A stretch of 55,764 nt of DNA, taken from positions 1 to 55,764 of the forward strand of contig JABFRT010000045.1 in the NCBI GenBank assembly GCA_013141015.1, read 5' to 3'. Under the pieces are notes generated by a model. It did no database searches. It saw only the letters and a program-made list of their open reading frames with translations, and was not told the DNA's origin. The position numbers and the translations under genes are program-made. Each line of letters starts with the position of its first letter. Position 1 is the first letter of the stretch. The stretch comes from Hyphomicrobium sp. Lineage in GTDB: Bacteria; Pseudomonadota; Alphaproteobacteria; Rhizobiales; Hyphomicrobiaceae. Shown here one piece after another: positions 21,762-30,634 of this stretch.

Positions 21762-23284
21762 GTGAACCGCCCCCCACCGATCTGGCTGAGGATCGACTCG
21801 AGCGCGTTCATCAGCCGGCTCGCTCCGCTCGCGCGGATGTTCTGGGGCTGCCAGAAGATGAAGGCCTGGCTCTGGGTGTCGACGTCGTCGTCGTGCTTCG
21901 CGTGGGGGAAGGAGGCCATGTTCTCATTGAACTCCGACACCCACGGGGCGCCAGTGGGCGTCGACACCTGCCCGGCCTGCCAGATCGGGGTCGACAGCTC
22001 GGCGCGCGACTTCTTGTCGCCGTACTTGTCAGGGTTGAAGGGAATGATCGTCGGGATCACGAGCCTCAAGTCGTCGATCAGCGCCGCGCCGTTCGCCTTC
22101 TCCTCGATGACGACGGCGTTCGGGTTGTGCTTCCTGCAGAACAGCTTGAGCTTCTCGCGGGTCTCGACGTACGACATCCGCGCGCTGACGCGGTCCAGGA
22201 TGTAGTAGTTCGACCACCCGTGCCTCGCGATGGCGAGGAAGGTGACCATGTCCGACGTCTTTGACTTCTTGAACGTCGCGTCGACGCTCACGATCGTCTG
22301 GGTGTAGGGGTGCGGGGGGCGCTGCGGGTCCCAGTCGAACCGGTACTTCAACCAGTCGCGCTGGAAGGTGCCGCCCGTCGCCGACACCGGTCGCTGGAGA
22401 TACAGCGCGTTCCACGACCGCTCGTCGAGCACCGCGCGGATCTCCCGCAGGGCCTCGAGGGGGTACCTGGCGGGGTCGAGGGCCTCGCCGATCTTCCGGA
22501 ACGGCTCGTCCTCCTCGGCGATCGCCGGGTAGTTCAGGATCTTCCAGTCGACCTCCCCGCGCTTCTTCTGCTCGAGGGCGCGCCCCAGGATGTCGTCGAG
22601 GTGCCACCGGGTGTGCATCACCATGATGCCTCCGCCCGGGGCCAGGCGGGTGAAGGCGGCGGTCCGGAACCACCCCCACTTCGACTCGCGGATGATCTCC
22701 GAGTCGGCCTCGACCTCGTTCTTGAACGGGTCGTCGATGCCGAGGTGGTGCGCACCACGGCCGGTCAGGGGTCCGCCGACGCCGGTGGCCTTCAGGTTGC
22801 CGCCACCCTCGATGTCCCACCACTCGACGCCGTCCTTGCCGCCTTCCATCGGGGCCAGCAACGGGAACAGGTCGAGGACATCGTCGCGGGTGCGTCGTGC
22901 GTCGCCAGACATCTCGTTCGCGAGTTCCTGGCCGTAGGTGGCCAGGATGACTTCGTGCTCCGGGTTGTTCCCCAGGTGGAACACTGGGAACTTCCTGGAC
23001 ACGATCTCGGACTTTCCGTGCCGTGGAGGGGCGGTGACGAGCAGCCGCGGAGCCTTCATCTCCGTGATCGCGCGGCTGTACTCCTCCATCTCGTGGCACA
23101 GCTCGCGGTGGAACCACCCGGCCGTGTACGAGGGCTTGGTCAGGCGAACGAACTCGAGGAGGTGGCGCTTCGCGATATCTCGATTCGGGGACTCGAATTC
23201 GAGGTTCTCGCAGGAAATACGCCAGTTAAGCTCCTCCCGAAGCTCCCGTTTTGCCTTTTCGAGCTTCGTTTCCCTTCCCGGCAT
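21758..23284 (-). CDS. terL: Terminase large subunit
   Basis: A 508-residue packaging motor. The ATPase part has Walker A APPRHGKSE (about residue 86), HHLGIDDPF as Walker B (about 185) and IMVMHTRWHLDD as the coupling region (about 230). The nuclease part starts TIVSVDATFKKSKTSDMV with its first Asp (about 335) and ends with a DDDVDTQSQA acidic site (about 468). The start overlaps the portal gene by 59 bases. It translocates and cuts DNA into proheads. It is on the strand opposite to the capsid and tail genes. Confidence 0.95.
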   Translation of the reverse strand: MPGRETKLEKAKRELREELNWRISCENLEFESPNRDIAKRHLLEFVRLTKPSYTAGWFHRELCHEMEEYSRAITEMKAPRLLVTAPPRHGKSEIVSRKFPVFHLGNNPEHEVILATYGQELANEMSGDARRTRDDVLDLFPLLAPMEGGKDGVEWWDIEGGGNLKATGVGGPLTGRGAHHLGIDDPFKNEVEADSEIIRESKWGWFRTAAFTRLAPGGGIMVMHTRWHLDDILGRALEQKKRGEVDWKILNYPAIAEEDEPFRKIGEALDPARYPLEALREIRAVLDERSWNALYLQRPVSATGGTFQRDWLKYRFDWDPQRPPHPYTQTIVSVDATFKKSKTSDMVTFLAIARHGWSNYYILDRVSARMSYVETREKLKLFCRKHNPNAVVIEEKANGAALIDDLRLVIPTIIPFNPDKYGDKKSRAELSTPIWQAGQVSTPTGAPWVSEFNENMASFPHAKHDDDVDTQSQAFIFWQPQNIRASGASRLMNALESILSQIGGGRFT

Positions 23285-24662
23285 TGGACTTCTCCGCGGT
23301 TTCGCCTGGTTTCACTGGCTTGTCCGAGATCTTCGACAGCCGATCGACGTAGATCTCCTCGGACTTGTCCGAGAAGCGGCCCCTCGCGACGTCCCGGGGC
23401 GACAGGACCCCAGAGCGGAGCCGGATCTCGTCAGTTTCGGCGTGGATCTTGCAGGTTTCGGCCTTTTCCATGCCGGAAGGCTCGTCGAGGGGGTGGAATT
23501 CGATCTCTTCCACCTTCTTCCCCCTGTTCATGAGCCGGTAGAGGGTCATCAGCGGCCACCGGTTCTCCTCCTGGTAGTCAGCGATCTGCTGCCGGTGCAT
23601 CGCATGGCCGCTCTCTCCGTCCGAAGACAGGCCCCCGGGGCTGTTTCCGTACAGGACGATCTCCGAGTACCCCGAAACGGCCGCCAGCATCGACTTGGCT
23701 CCGCCCGAGAGCTCCTCGAACCCGGTCGGCGGGTTCGAGCGGTTCTCGTAGTCGTCCTCCTTGTCGACCACGATCAGGCCGAGAATCGACCGCGCGCGGT
23801 TGACGAGGTTCAGCTTCATCGTCAGGAACTTGGCCTCGTCGCCGGTCGCGATCATGTCCATGCCGGACACCTTCAGGACGGCCTCCCGGAGTTCCTGCGC
23901 GAGCGTGGCGCCGCCCTGCATTGTCTGGGTGAGACGCATGATCTCGTCCCAGATCACCTGGATCACGCTGTCGTCAGGCAACGCGGACCGCCTCGTGTAC
24001 GACGGGGGGTTCTTAGAGCCGCTGAAGACCGCGAGCCTGGACGCGTGGACGGTCGCCTGGAATCCGTCGCTGGTGATGTCCCACAACACGGGCCGCCTGA
24101 AGTAGGGGGACGTGATGTCCCGGTCCCACTTCCTGACACTCAGCTCACTGAAGTCGAACGTGTGGAGTGCGATCGGGTCGCCGACTCGCTTGAAGTCGAT
24201 GGGGTTGGCGAGGAAGGTCCTGTCACCAGGCTCCGACTCTCGGCCGGAGAACACGGGCAGGATGACGGCGTTGCCGCCAGCCCTCGCCCACTGCATGGCT
24301 TCTCGGGTCCGGCCCCAGACGTCGAGTTCGTCGTAGTTCTGCCCGTCGTTCACCCTCCAGCCCTTCCGGGTGGCCCTCAGCGGCAGCAGGTCGACGATCC
24401 TGCGGACGAGCCCGTTGTACCGGTATAGGATCTTGAGCCGCTGGTGGTCGAGCGGATCCCTGGCGATGTCCACGTCGGCCGACGCGCCCTTGTCCAGCGT
24501 CCTGGACCCGACCTGGGTGACAGCGTTCAGCACCGAGTCGAAGTTCGCCCGCCGGGCCGGGGCCGCGAACGCTGCGAACGGGCCGTCGTCGATGGGTGGA
24601 AGCTCCGCAGGACTCGCGCTCTGACCGTAGAAAGCGTCGACGATCCGCTTCATGAAGCTCAT
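23226..24662 (-). CDS. Portal protein (DUF1073 family)
   Basis: A 478-residue protein of the DUF1073 (HI1409-type) portal family, forming the dodecameric vertex for DNA entry. Typical segments are RYNGLVRRIVDLLPLRATRKGW (about residues 80-100), NAVILPVFSG, VLWDITSDGFQATVHASRLAVFSG, and LYGNSPGGLSSDGESG (about 360). The C-terminus is charged and Gly-rich. I chose ATG 24662; a TTG at 24686 is possible. It is transcribed leftward from the divergent region near 24700 and followed by the terminase. Confidence 0.92.
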   Translation of the reverse strand: MSFMKRIVDAFYGQSASPAELPPIDDGPFAAFAAPARRANFDSVLNAVTQVGSRTLDKGASADVDIARDPLDHQRLKILYRYNGLVRRIVDLLPLRATRKGWRVNDGQNYDELDVWGRTREAMQWARAGGNAVILPVFSGRESEPGDRTFLANPIDFKRVGDPIALHTFDFSELSVRKWDRDITSPYFRRPVLWDITSDGFQATVHASRLAVFSGSKNPPSYTRRSALPDDSVIQVIWDEIMRLTQTMQGGATLAQELREAVLKVSGMDMIATGDEAKFLTMKLNLVNRARSILGLIVVDKEDDYENRSNPPTGFEELSGGAKSMLAAVSGYSEIVLYGNSPGGLSSDGESGHAMHRQQIADYQEENRWPLMTLYRLMNRGKKVEEIEFHPLDEPSGMEKAETCKIHAETDEIRLRSGVLSPRDVARGRFSDKSEEIYVDRLSKISDKPVKPGETAEKSNAGKGNEARKGKTGASGGA

Positions 24663-24679
24663 CTTGACCCCTTGGAGGC

Positions 24680-24708
24680 TGGACAACTAGCCGATGGTCT
24701 AGTATACG
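24680..24708 (+). promoter_or_regulatory. Sigma70-like promoter for the late operon
   Basis: TGGACA (24680-24685) and TATACG (24703-24708) are separated by exactly 17 bases. Predicted transcription start is about 24714-24717, at or just before the ATG of the DUF2213 gene, so the first message would be nearly leaderless; no ribosome-binding site is seen there. On the other strand the same GTATAC palindrome gives TATACT (24706-24701), a good leftward -10 for the portal gene, though its -35 is poor. Confidence 0.55.
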
Positions 24709-24716
24709 ATTCTGGT

Positions 24717-25832
24717 ATGCCGACCAACACCCACATGTGCGAGATCCGGATGGACGAGGCCGAAGCGGGCTCGCCGGACACACTCGTTCGCGTGGACTAC
24801 AGCGGTGAGTTGAGCAGCCCGAAGCTGCGCGCCGACGGCTTCGTCGAGTTCGATGGCTTCGTCGCCACCGAGGGGATCCTCACGTACAACAGGGGCGGCA
24901 AGATCGTCCGCGAGTACGTCCCGGCGAGTACGCTCGAGAAGAGCATGGAGTCGCTGAAGCGGTGCGTGGTCACCCTTCGGCACCCGAAGCGCGACAAGCA
25001 CCGGGAGCTGGTGACCCCCGAGCACGTGCAGAAGCTTCAGGTCGGCGACGTCGGCACCAACGTGCGCATGGTCGATGTACGCGTGGCGGCCGACTTCGTG
25101 GTACGGTCCGACGGCGCCATCAAGTCGGTGATGGACGGGAAGACCACGCAGCTCTCCGCAGCGTACTTCCCGACGGTCGACCCGACCCCCGGGGTCAACA
25201 AGTACGGCACGTACGACTTGGTCCAGACGGACCGCAACTACAACCATGTCGCGCTCGTGGAATCCGCCAGGGGCGGCCGCGGGCTCTACGTCAGGACGGA
25301 CGGGAAGATGAACCAGAACCTGATCTCCCTCATCGCCATGCTCGCGATCACCACGAGGTTCGATTCCGACGACGACGCCGTCGACGCGATCTCGGATTCC
25401 GTGGAGAAGCTGATCGAGCAGAAGGACGCCGAGAAGGCCCGCGCGGATGCGGCCGAGGCCAAGCTCGCCGCGGCCGAGGCCAAGCTCGCCGACAACGAGA
25501 AGTCCGAGAAGGCTCGCACCGACGCTGCCGACCTCGAGCGCGTCTCGAAGATCGCCGAGCGGATCGGCGTCCCCTTCAAGGACGTGAAGCTTCGCGACCT
25601 GAAGCTGGCGGTCGCCCGCACGGTCATCCCCGACGTCAACGCCGACGCCGCCGACGCGTACATCGACGGCATCGTCACCGCCGCCGGGAGTTCGGACCCC
25701 CGGGACGCGTACCGCCAGGCCCAGAAGCTGGCCGGCTCCCGCGCCGACGCCGCCGACAAGCCGAAGGGCCGCCGGCAGTCGAACTACGTCAAGACGCTCC
25801 GCGCGGCCAACGCCGCGCTGCGGGAGGGCTGA
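24717..25832 (+). CDS. DUF2213 prohead protease/scaffold protein
   Basis: A 371-residue protein. Residues about 25-200 match DUF2213, a capsid maturation protease-like family: FVEFDGFVATEGILTYNRGG, PASTLEKSMESLKRCVVTLRHPKR, TQLSAAYFPTVDPTPG, and TDRNYNHVALVESARGGRG. The C-terminal half has AEKARADAAEAKLAAAEAKL, a long coiled coil typical of a fused scaffold. It begins the rightward morphogenesis operon. ATG 24717 has no ribosome-binding site, in line with a leaderless start. Confidence 0.82.
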   Translation: MPTNTHMCEIRMDEAEAGSPDTLVRVDYSGELSSPKLRADGFVEFDGFVATEGILTYNRGGKIVREYVPASTLEKSMESLKRCVVTLRHPKRDKHRELVTPEHVQKLQVGDVGTNVRMVDVRVAADFVVRSDGAIKSVMDGKTTQLSAAYFPTVDPTPGVNKYGTYDLVQTDRNYNHVALVESARGGRGLYVRTDGKMNQNLISLIAMLAITTRFDSDDDAVDAISDSVEKLIEQKDAEKARADAAEAKLAAAEAKLADNEKSEKARTDAADLERVSKIAERIGVPFKDVKLRDLKLAVARTVIPDVNADAADAYIDGIVTAAGSSDPRDAYRQAQKLAGSRADAADKPKGRRQSNYVKTLRAANAALREG

Positions 25833-26089
25833 TGGGTCGGCACCGGGTCGAGAGCTTCAGGCAGAAGGCTGTACGGGAGGGCCGCGAGGCCCAGGCCGCA
25901 GCCAACGCGATGACGGCCGCGGCCGTCGAGGGCGTCTCGGCCTTCAACGACGCCATCGCCGTCCTGAAGGAACGGATCGACTACCTCGAAGACAAGTTGA
26001 GCTTGCTGGCGGACGCGGTGGACGCGCTCGAGAGCAAGGCGAAGGGCAAGAAGACCAAGAACGACGCCGACTCCGGCGGAGGTGAGTGA
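25832..26089 (+). CDS. Small coiled-coil protein, possible capsid scaffold accessory
   Basis: An 85-residue protein with ATG in a TGATG overlap. Residues about 35-75 (VLKERIDYLEDKLSLLADAV and onward) have leucine/isoleucine heptads. It lies between the DUF2213 protease and the decoration protein, so a scaffold or assembly role is plausible. No family recognised. Confidence 0.6.
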   Translation: MGRHRVESFRQKAVREGREAQAAANAMTAAAVEGVSAFNDAIAVLKERIDYLEDKLSLLADAVDALESKAKGKKTKNDADSGGGE

Positions 26090-27249
26090 TGCCGAATACC
26101 GTTTCCGTCGGGTGGAACGACGTCCGGTCCTCGATGCGCCAGGGCATCGTGGGCGACTGGGCCAGGTCCAGCCAGTTCCGTGACGAGGCCAGCGGCGTCA
26201 ACGCGTCGCCCCAGACCGTCCAGTCCGGCACCATCACGGTGACCGCGGCCACCAACTCGAAGGTCTACACGGAGACCATCAACGGCATCGACGTGTCGTA
26301 CACCTCGGACGCGTCGGCGACGACCACCGAGATCGCGGCGGGCCTCGCGGCCGCGATCAACGCCGAGCCCCTTGTCCGCGGCTACGTGTCGGCCGTCGCG
26401 GCGGTAGCCGTCGTGACCGTCACCGCCCTCTGGCCGGGCATCGCGTTCACGATGTCCGACGTGGACGCCGAGCTGACCACCGTGGAGGCCGTGACCGCCG
26501 CGGCGTCCGCGAACGCGGTGCCCTTCGGCCGCGCGGTCATCAGCAAGGGGCGCGTCTCCGGCGCCACCGACCAGCTGGTCGCGCTGGCCGACGCCTCGCA
26601 CTTCACCGCCCAGGTCGTGACGGTGACCCCGTCCGGCTACGTCGCCGGCGCGGTGATGGAGGCCACGATCGTCGAGGTGCGCGGCACCGAGCGAATCCCG
26701 GTCGCGACCGGGAAGTTCACCTCCGCCACCGACCTGGTCACCTCTCTGGCTGGCCTGGTGACCGACCTGAACCTCCAGCTCCCCGCGAACAGCGTCCTGG
26801 CGTCGAACAGCGCCACCGTCCTCACGCTGACCTCGGAGGTCTCCGGCCTCGAGTTCGCGGTCGAGATGCGGAACTCGGCGGGCGGCTCGCCCACCTACAC
26901 CGTGGCCTACACCAACGGCCCGAGCGCTTCGACCTCGCTCCACCGCGCGCTACTCGGCTTCAGCCGCTACAGCGCGACCGAGGAGGCGACCAGCTCGAAC
27001 GCGACCGAGGCCTCGTACCCCGCGAACGGCGGCGTGATCTACGCCACCAAGGGCTCGCTGTTCGTGGCGGCGGCCGAAGCCCCCACCGAAGGGGAGACGG
27101 TCTACGTCGAGATGGCCGCCGGCGCCAACGCCGGAAAGTGCTACGTGGCCTCCGGGGCCACCCGTGTCGCCCTCTCGCGCGCCCGGGCTTCTTGGGGCCA
27201 GGACGGCCTCTACTCGAGCGACGGCATCGCCGCCCTCAACCTGACCTGA
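26089..27249 (+). CDS. Capsid decoration/cement-like structural protein
   Basis: A 386-residue, Thr/Ala/Val-rich, beta-type protein directly before the major capsid gene. ATG 26089 has GGAGGTGAG just upstream, which I prefer over GTG 26086. It holds a domain with VYTETINGIDVSYTSDASA followed by EIAAGLAAAINAEP, which recurs in the virion protein at 40293. The C-terminal part ends CYVASGATRVALSRARASWG, a pattern common in capsid decoration or structural cement proteins. The role is inferred from position and composition. Confidence 0.65.
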   Translation: MPNTVSVGWNDVRSSMRQGIVGDWARSSQFRDEASGVNASPQTVQSGTITVTAATNSKVYTETINGIDVSYTSDASATTTEIAAGLAAAINAEPLVRGYVSAVAAVAVVTVTALWPGIAFTMSDVDAELTTVEAVTAAASANAVPFGRAVISKGRVSGATDQLVALADASHFTAQVVTVTPSGYVAGAVMEATIVEVRGTERIPVATGKFTSATDLVTSLAGLVTDLNLQLPANSVLASNSATVLTLTSEVSGLEFAVEMRNSAGGSPTYTVAYTNGPSASTSLHRALLGFSRYSATEEATSSNATEASYPANGGVIYATKGSLFVAAAEAPTEGETVYVEMAAGANAGKCYVASGATRVALSRARASWGQDGLYSSDGIAALNLT

Positions 27250-27262
27250 TCGGAGAGCCACC

Positions 27263-28438
27263 ATGTCGCTCAGCTCCATCTTCGCACTCCGGACCGACCT
27301 CGACATCAGTGGTGTCGAGGCATCCCTGAACGCCGCCCTCAACTCCGTCGGGTCCCAGGCCAGGTGGGACTCCGAGGAGTCCTACATGGAGATCCCCGAC
27401 GCCCTGGTCTCCTGGCGGCAGGAGGTCGACGAGGGCACCCTCGCGGCCGTCAAGAAGAGGGGCGGCCTGTCTTCGGCCGTCATGGCGTCCTGGGCAGCCG
27501 AGTGCGCTCGCGAGGACTCGCTCACCACGAGTTCCGCCGGTGCGTACCCCCGCGACTTCGAGTGGATTCGGAGCAGGGTCCTCGACGAGCCCCGCGCTCC
27601 GCTCTCCGGTCTGTCCCTGTTCCCGATCGACACGTCGATCCCGGTCGGTGCGAAGAAGCACACGATCCGGCGCGCGCTCGGGTCCGGCGGGGCCGAGGTC
27701 TACCGCGGTGGGAACACCTTCCCGCGCGTTCGCACCACGTACGTCGAGGAGTCGGCCGGCGTCCTGCACGTCGTCACCAGCATCGACACGAACTTCATCG
27801 AGGCCCTCACCACCGACTGGGCCGGCCTCCGCCAGTTCGAGCAGGACATGCGGCTCGCGGGCCGCGCGATCGACGAGAAGCTGAACTCCCTCGTGTTCTA
27901 CGGGCACCCCGCCTCGCTCGTGTACGGCGCGCTGACGCACCCGCACATCGCGAAGCAGGTCTTCCCGCTCGAGTTCAGCGACGCGACGCCCCCCGAGGAC
28001 CTCGCGTACGCCCTGATCGACTTCCTCAACACCCCCTACCTCGAGAGCAAGACCACCTACTCGCCGGACGTGGTCGTCCTCTCGCCGCGGCAGTTCACCT
28101 ACATCTTCAGCCGCATGCTGTCGTCGAGCGGCTTCGACGCGAGCATGTCGATCGGGAAGTACGTGCAGATGCAGCTGTCCGACCAGGGCCGCCGCGTCCG
28201 GTTCGTGCCCGCCCAGGAGATGTCGGGCGCGTGGTCCGGCGGTGACGTGATCTTCTGCTACCGCAACGCCCCCGACGCGATCGCGTTCCAGCTGATCCAG
28301 GGCCCGACGGCCCTGCCGGTCTTCCGGACGAACCCGATGGAGGAGCAGACGGTGATCATGGCGAGCACCGGCGGCATCACCTCCTGGGAGACCGGGAACT
28401 GCCTGATCGGCTACGCCACGAACGGCGCCGGCGTCTGA
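27263..28438 (+). CDS. Major capsid protein (DUF2184 family)
   Basis: A 391-residue protein of the DUF2184 major capsid family (HK97-like fold inferred). Family-type segments are IPVGAKKHTIRRALGSGGAEV, EQDMRLAGRAIDEKLNSLVFYG, TTYSPDVVVLSPRQFTYIFSR and ITSWETGNCLIGYATNG. GGAGA precedes ATG 27263. It follows protease and decoration genes and precedes connectors in canonical order. A hairpin after its stop may limit read-through. Confidence 0.9.
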   Translation: MSLSSIFALRTDLDISGVEASLNAALNSVGSQARWDSEESYMEIPDALVSWRQEVDEGTLAAVKKRGGLSSAVMASWAAECAREDSLTTSSAGAYPRDFEWIRSRVLDEPRAPLSGLSLFPIDTSIPVGAKKHTIRRALGSGGAEVYRGGNTFPRVRTTYVEESAGVLHVVTSIDTNFIEALTTDWAGLRQFEQDMRLAGRAIDEKLNSLVFYGHPASLVYGALTHPHIAKQVFPLEFSDATPPEDLAYALIDFLNTPYLESKTTYSPDVVVLSPRQFTYIFSRMLSSSGFDASMSIGKYVQMQLSDQGRRVRFVPAQEMSGAWSGGDVIFCYRNAPDAIAFQLIQGPTALPVFRTNPMEEQTVIMASTGGITSWETGNCLIGYATNGAGV

Positions 28439-28451
28439 TCGAACCCCCGAA

Positions 28452-28485
28452 GCCCCGGCGTTGGACTTGAAATCCGCGCCGGGGC
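28452..28485 (+). terminator. Hairpin after the major capsid gene
   Basis: GCCCCGGCG (28452-28460) pairs with CGCCGGGGC (28477-28485) around a 16-base loop, followed by ACCTTCTT. Placed just after the capsid stop, it could act as a partial terminator or 3' stabiliser that raises capsid mRNA over downstream genes. Confidence 0.5.
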
Positions 28486-28508
28486 ACCTTCTTCAACAGG
28501 AGTCGCAG

Positions 28509-28820
28509 ATGGTCCAGATCACCAACCACAGCCGAAGCATCATCCGGCTGGTCAGCGCGAACCCCAAGGCCGAGCCCAAGGCCAGGTTCAGCATGAACCG
28601 GGACGCAACCGTCGTCATCGGCGACAGCGACGACATGCGCAGGGAGGGCCAGGCACAGCCTGTCCTCCGGATGTCGGATGCGGCGTTCGCGGGCCTCGGA
28701 CCGCTGAACCACAAGTTCCTCGATGTCCTGGCGGCCGCCGGGGACATCTCCGTCGACAAGTTCAACGACCTCACCCCGGCTCCCGCTCCGGCTCCGGAGA
28801 AGGACGCGGGGAAGAAGTGA
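28509..28820 (+). CDS. Hypothetical structural protein
   Basis: A 103-residue protein with AGGAG before ATG 28509. It begins MVQITNHSRSIIRLVSANP, has a short beta domain, and ends in a Pro/Ala-Lys tail. Small proteins of this type between capsid and connector genes are often minor head components. No function assigned. Confidence 0.6.
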   Translation: MVQITNHSRSIIRLVSANPKAEPKARFSMNRDATVVIGDSDDMRREGQAQPVLRMSDAAFAGLGPLNHKFLDVLAAAGDISVDKFNDLTPAPAPAPEKDAGKK

Positions 28821-29206
28821 CCAGCCTCGAGCTGTACAGGGCCTTGATCCCGGGCCACGTCCTGGTTCCAGACCAGACCGTCGAGCTCTACCTGACCCTG
28901 TCAGCCCAGCAGCACGACCCCCTCCAGTGGGGGGCCGTGTTCGCCCAGGCGATGGTGTGGCACGCAGCCCACTCCATCGAGAAGACCCCCGGCTCCGGCT
29001 CCGGCTCGTCCGGCGGAGCCGGGGCCGTGGGGCCCCTCATCTCCCAGAAGGATGGGGACCTGTCCCGTACGTACGCCGCCCCTGCGTCGTCGTCGTCAGG
29101 CTCGTCGGGTTCTGCGGCCGCCGACCTGTCGACCACGACGTATGGGGCGAGGTACCTCGGCCTGCTCCGCAGCAGGTCCACCAGGCTACCGTTCGTGGCG
29201 ATCTGA
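28817..29206 (+). CDS. Head-tail connector adaptor (DUF4054-like)
   Basis: A 129-residue protein resembling DUF4054 connector proteins: an N-terminal helical part, AVFAQAMVWHAAHSIEKT, a Gly/Ser-rich low-complexity middle, SRTYAAP, and LSTTTYGARYLGLLR at the end, as in the family's TxYGxxYLxL. The GTG start overlaps the upstream stop. It would dock below the portal. Confidence 0.75.
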   Translation: MTSLELYRALIPGHVLVPDQTVELYLTLSAQQHDPLQWGAVFAQAMVWHAAHSIEKTPGSGSGSSGGAGAVGPLISQKDGDLSRTYAAPASSSSGSSGSAAADLSTTTYGARYLGLLRSRSTRLPFVAI

Positions 29207-29721
29207 TGGCCCGCCTGAAGGCCAACGTGAAGGTCCGGGACCGGGACATGGGGTGGAAGGGCTTCAAGAAGCGCGTCGCCTCGATGAAGCGGTCCACCGT
29301 GTACGTCGGCGTGGGTGACGAGGCCACGGGGCTGGAGTACGACGCGGACAGGACCTCCGGGGAGACGATGCGTGTCTACCAGGGCGGAGACGTGCCCCTG
29401 GTGATGCGCGCCCTGTGGAACGAGTTCGGGACGGAGCAGAACCCCGAACGCAGCTTCCTGCGCTCTACGGTGGACGAGAACCGGTGGACGTACCGGTTCA
29501 TGCTGGTGAAGGCTGCACTGGCGCGGATCTTCTCCAACCGCTTCAAGCAGTACATGAAGAACATCGGTGAGCGGGTAAGGGACGACGTCCGAGACAAGAT
29601 CGACTCCCACGTGCCTCCGCCGAACGCAGACTACACCGTAAAGATGAAGGGGTTCGACCATCCGCTTGTCGAGACGGGCGAGATGAGGGATGCTGTCGGG
29701 TACAGGGTGGAGGAGGACTGA
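29206..29721 (+). CDS. Tail completion/neck protein (HK97 gp10-like)
   Basis: A 171-residue basic protein. LVMRALWNEFGTEQNPERSFLRST (about residues 60-85) is the hallmark of phage virion morphogenesis and gp10-like proteins, and LVETGEMRDAVGYRV near the end is the usual closing motif. It likely completes the head-tail joint. The TGATG overlap couples it to the upstream gene. Confidence 0.72.
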   Translation: MARLKANVKVRDRDMGWKGFKKRVASMKRSTVYVGVGDEATGLEYDADRTSGETMRVYQGGDVPLVMRALWNEFGTEQNPERSFLRSTVDENRWTYRFMLVKAALARIFSNRFKQYMKNIGERVRDDVRDKIDSHVPPPNADYTVKMKGFDHPLVETGEMRDAVGYRVEED

Positions 29722-30074
29722 TGGCTCTGCTTGGCGAGGAGTCGCTGGTCAGGGTGCGGCGCGCTGCCGACACCTACGTCGCCGGCGTGTTGGTCCGCGC
29801 CGCGGAGGCCACGGTCTCGTTCATGGGGTCCGTACAGCCGATGAGCGGGTCCGATCGCAGGATGCTGCGCGAGGGTGGCGTCACTCGGATCGAGCGCGGG
29901 AAGAAGATCTACTGCGCGCAGGGAACGCTGTCGGCGGGCGACCACGTCCTCGGGCAGCCGGCCGATGTGGTCAGGTACGGGGGGAGGGACTACACGGTCG
30001 TGCACGTCGACGACGAGCACCCGCTGATCGGCCACGACCGCGCGTACGTCGTCGAAGTCCTGGAGGCCGGGTGA
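29721..30074 (+). CDS. Head closure-like protein
   Basis: A 117-residue beta-rich protein with GSVQPMSGSDRRMLREGG and ADVVRYGGRDYTVVHVDD, the pattern of head closure or stopper proteins that seal the connector. Gene order between gp10-like and neck terminator genes supports this. Starts ATG in a TGATG overlap. Confidence 0.6.
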   Translation: MALLGEESLVRVRRAADTYVAGVLVRAAEATVSFMGSVQPMSGSDRRMLREGGVTRIERGKKIYCAQGTLSAGDHVLGQPADVVRYGGRDYTVVHVDDEHPLIGHDRAYVVEVLEAG

Positions 30075-30634
30075 CCAGGGCCGAGATCGCGACCGCCGTC
30101 AGGAACTGGTTGGTGGCCTCCGGGGTCGCCGGCGGGATCCCGTCTCCGGACGCGAGGGTGATCTTCGCAGACCAGACCGGCCCGAGGCCTCCGAAGCCGT
30201 ACGCAACGGTGAAGGTCACCACCGCCGGCGCCGAGCTCCGGCACGTCGAAGCATGGACGGACACCAGCGTCGTCACGCCGACCTGGCGCGCGAGGACCGA
30301 CCAGCGCGCGATGGTGTCGGTGAACGCCTTCGGGGAAGGGGCCGAAGAGTGGCTTCGCCGCGCCGCGCTGATGCTGTACGCCCCGTCGATCAAGCAGCAG
30401 AACACCGCCGCAGGCGTCGCCATCTGGCTCGAGGGCTCGGTACGCGACCTGTCGTCCGCCGTCTCCGACAGGTTCGAAGCTCGCTACCAGGCAGACTTCA
30501 GGGTAGATTACGTCCAGACCGAATCCGTCACCAGTGAAGCTGGTGTTCCGCTGGCTGTTGTCGAGCACACGGATACGTACTTGGGCGGGTCGCCAGACGA
30601 TCTCGTCGTCACGAACACCGAGGTTCTCCCATGA
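30071..30634 (+). CDS. Neck/tail terminator protein (LIC_12616-like)
   Basis: A 187-residue protein. The helical start (EIATAVRNWLVASG) is followed by IFADQTGPRPPKPYATVKV, a strong signature of neck terminator proteins of the LIC_12616 type, and later RYQADFRVDYVQTESV. It would cap the tail tube and sheath just before the sheath gene. The GTG start overlaps the upstream stop. Confidence 0.7.
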   Translation: MTRAEIATAVRNWLVASGVAGGIPSPDARVIFADQTGPRPPKPYATVKVTTAGAELRHVEAWTDTSVVTPTWRARTDQRAMVSVNAFGEGAEEWLRRAALMLYAPSIKQQNTAAGVAIWLEGSVRDLSSAVSDRFEARYQADFRVDYVQTESVTSEAGVPLAVVEHTDTYLGGSPDDLVVTNTEVLP

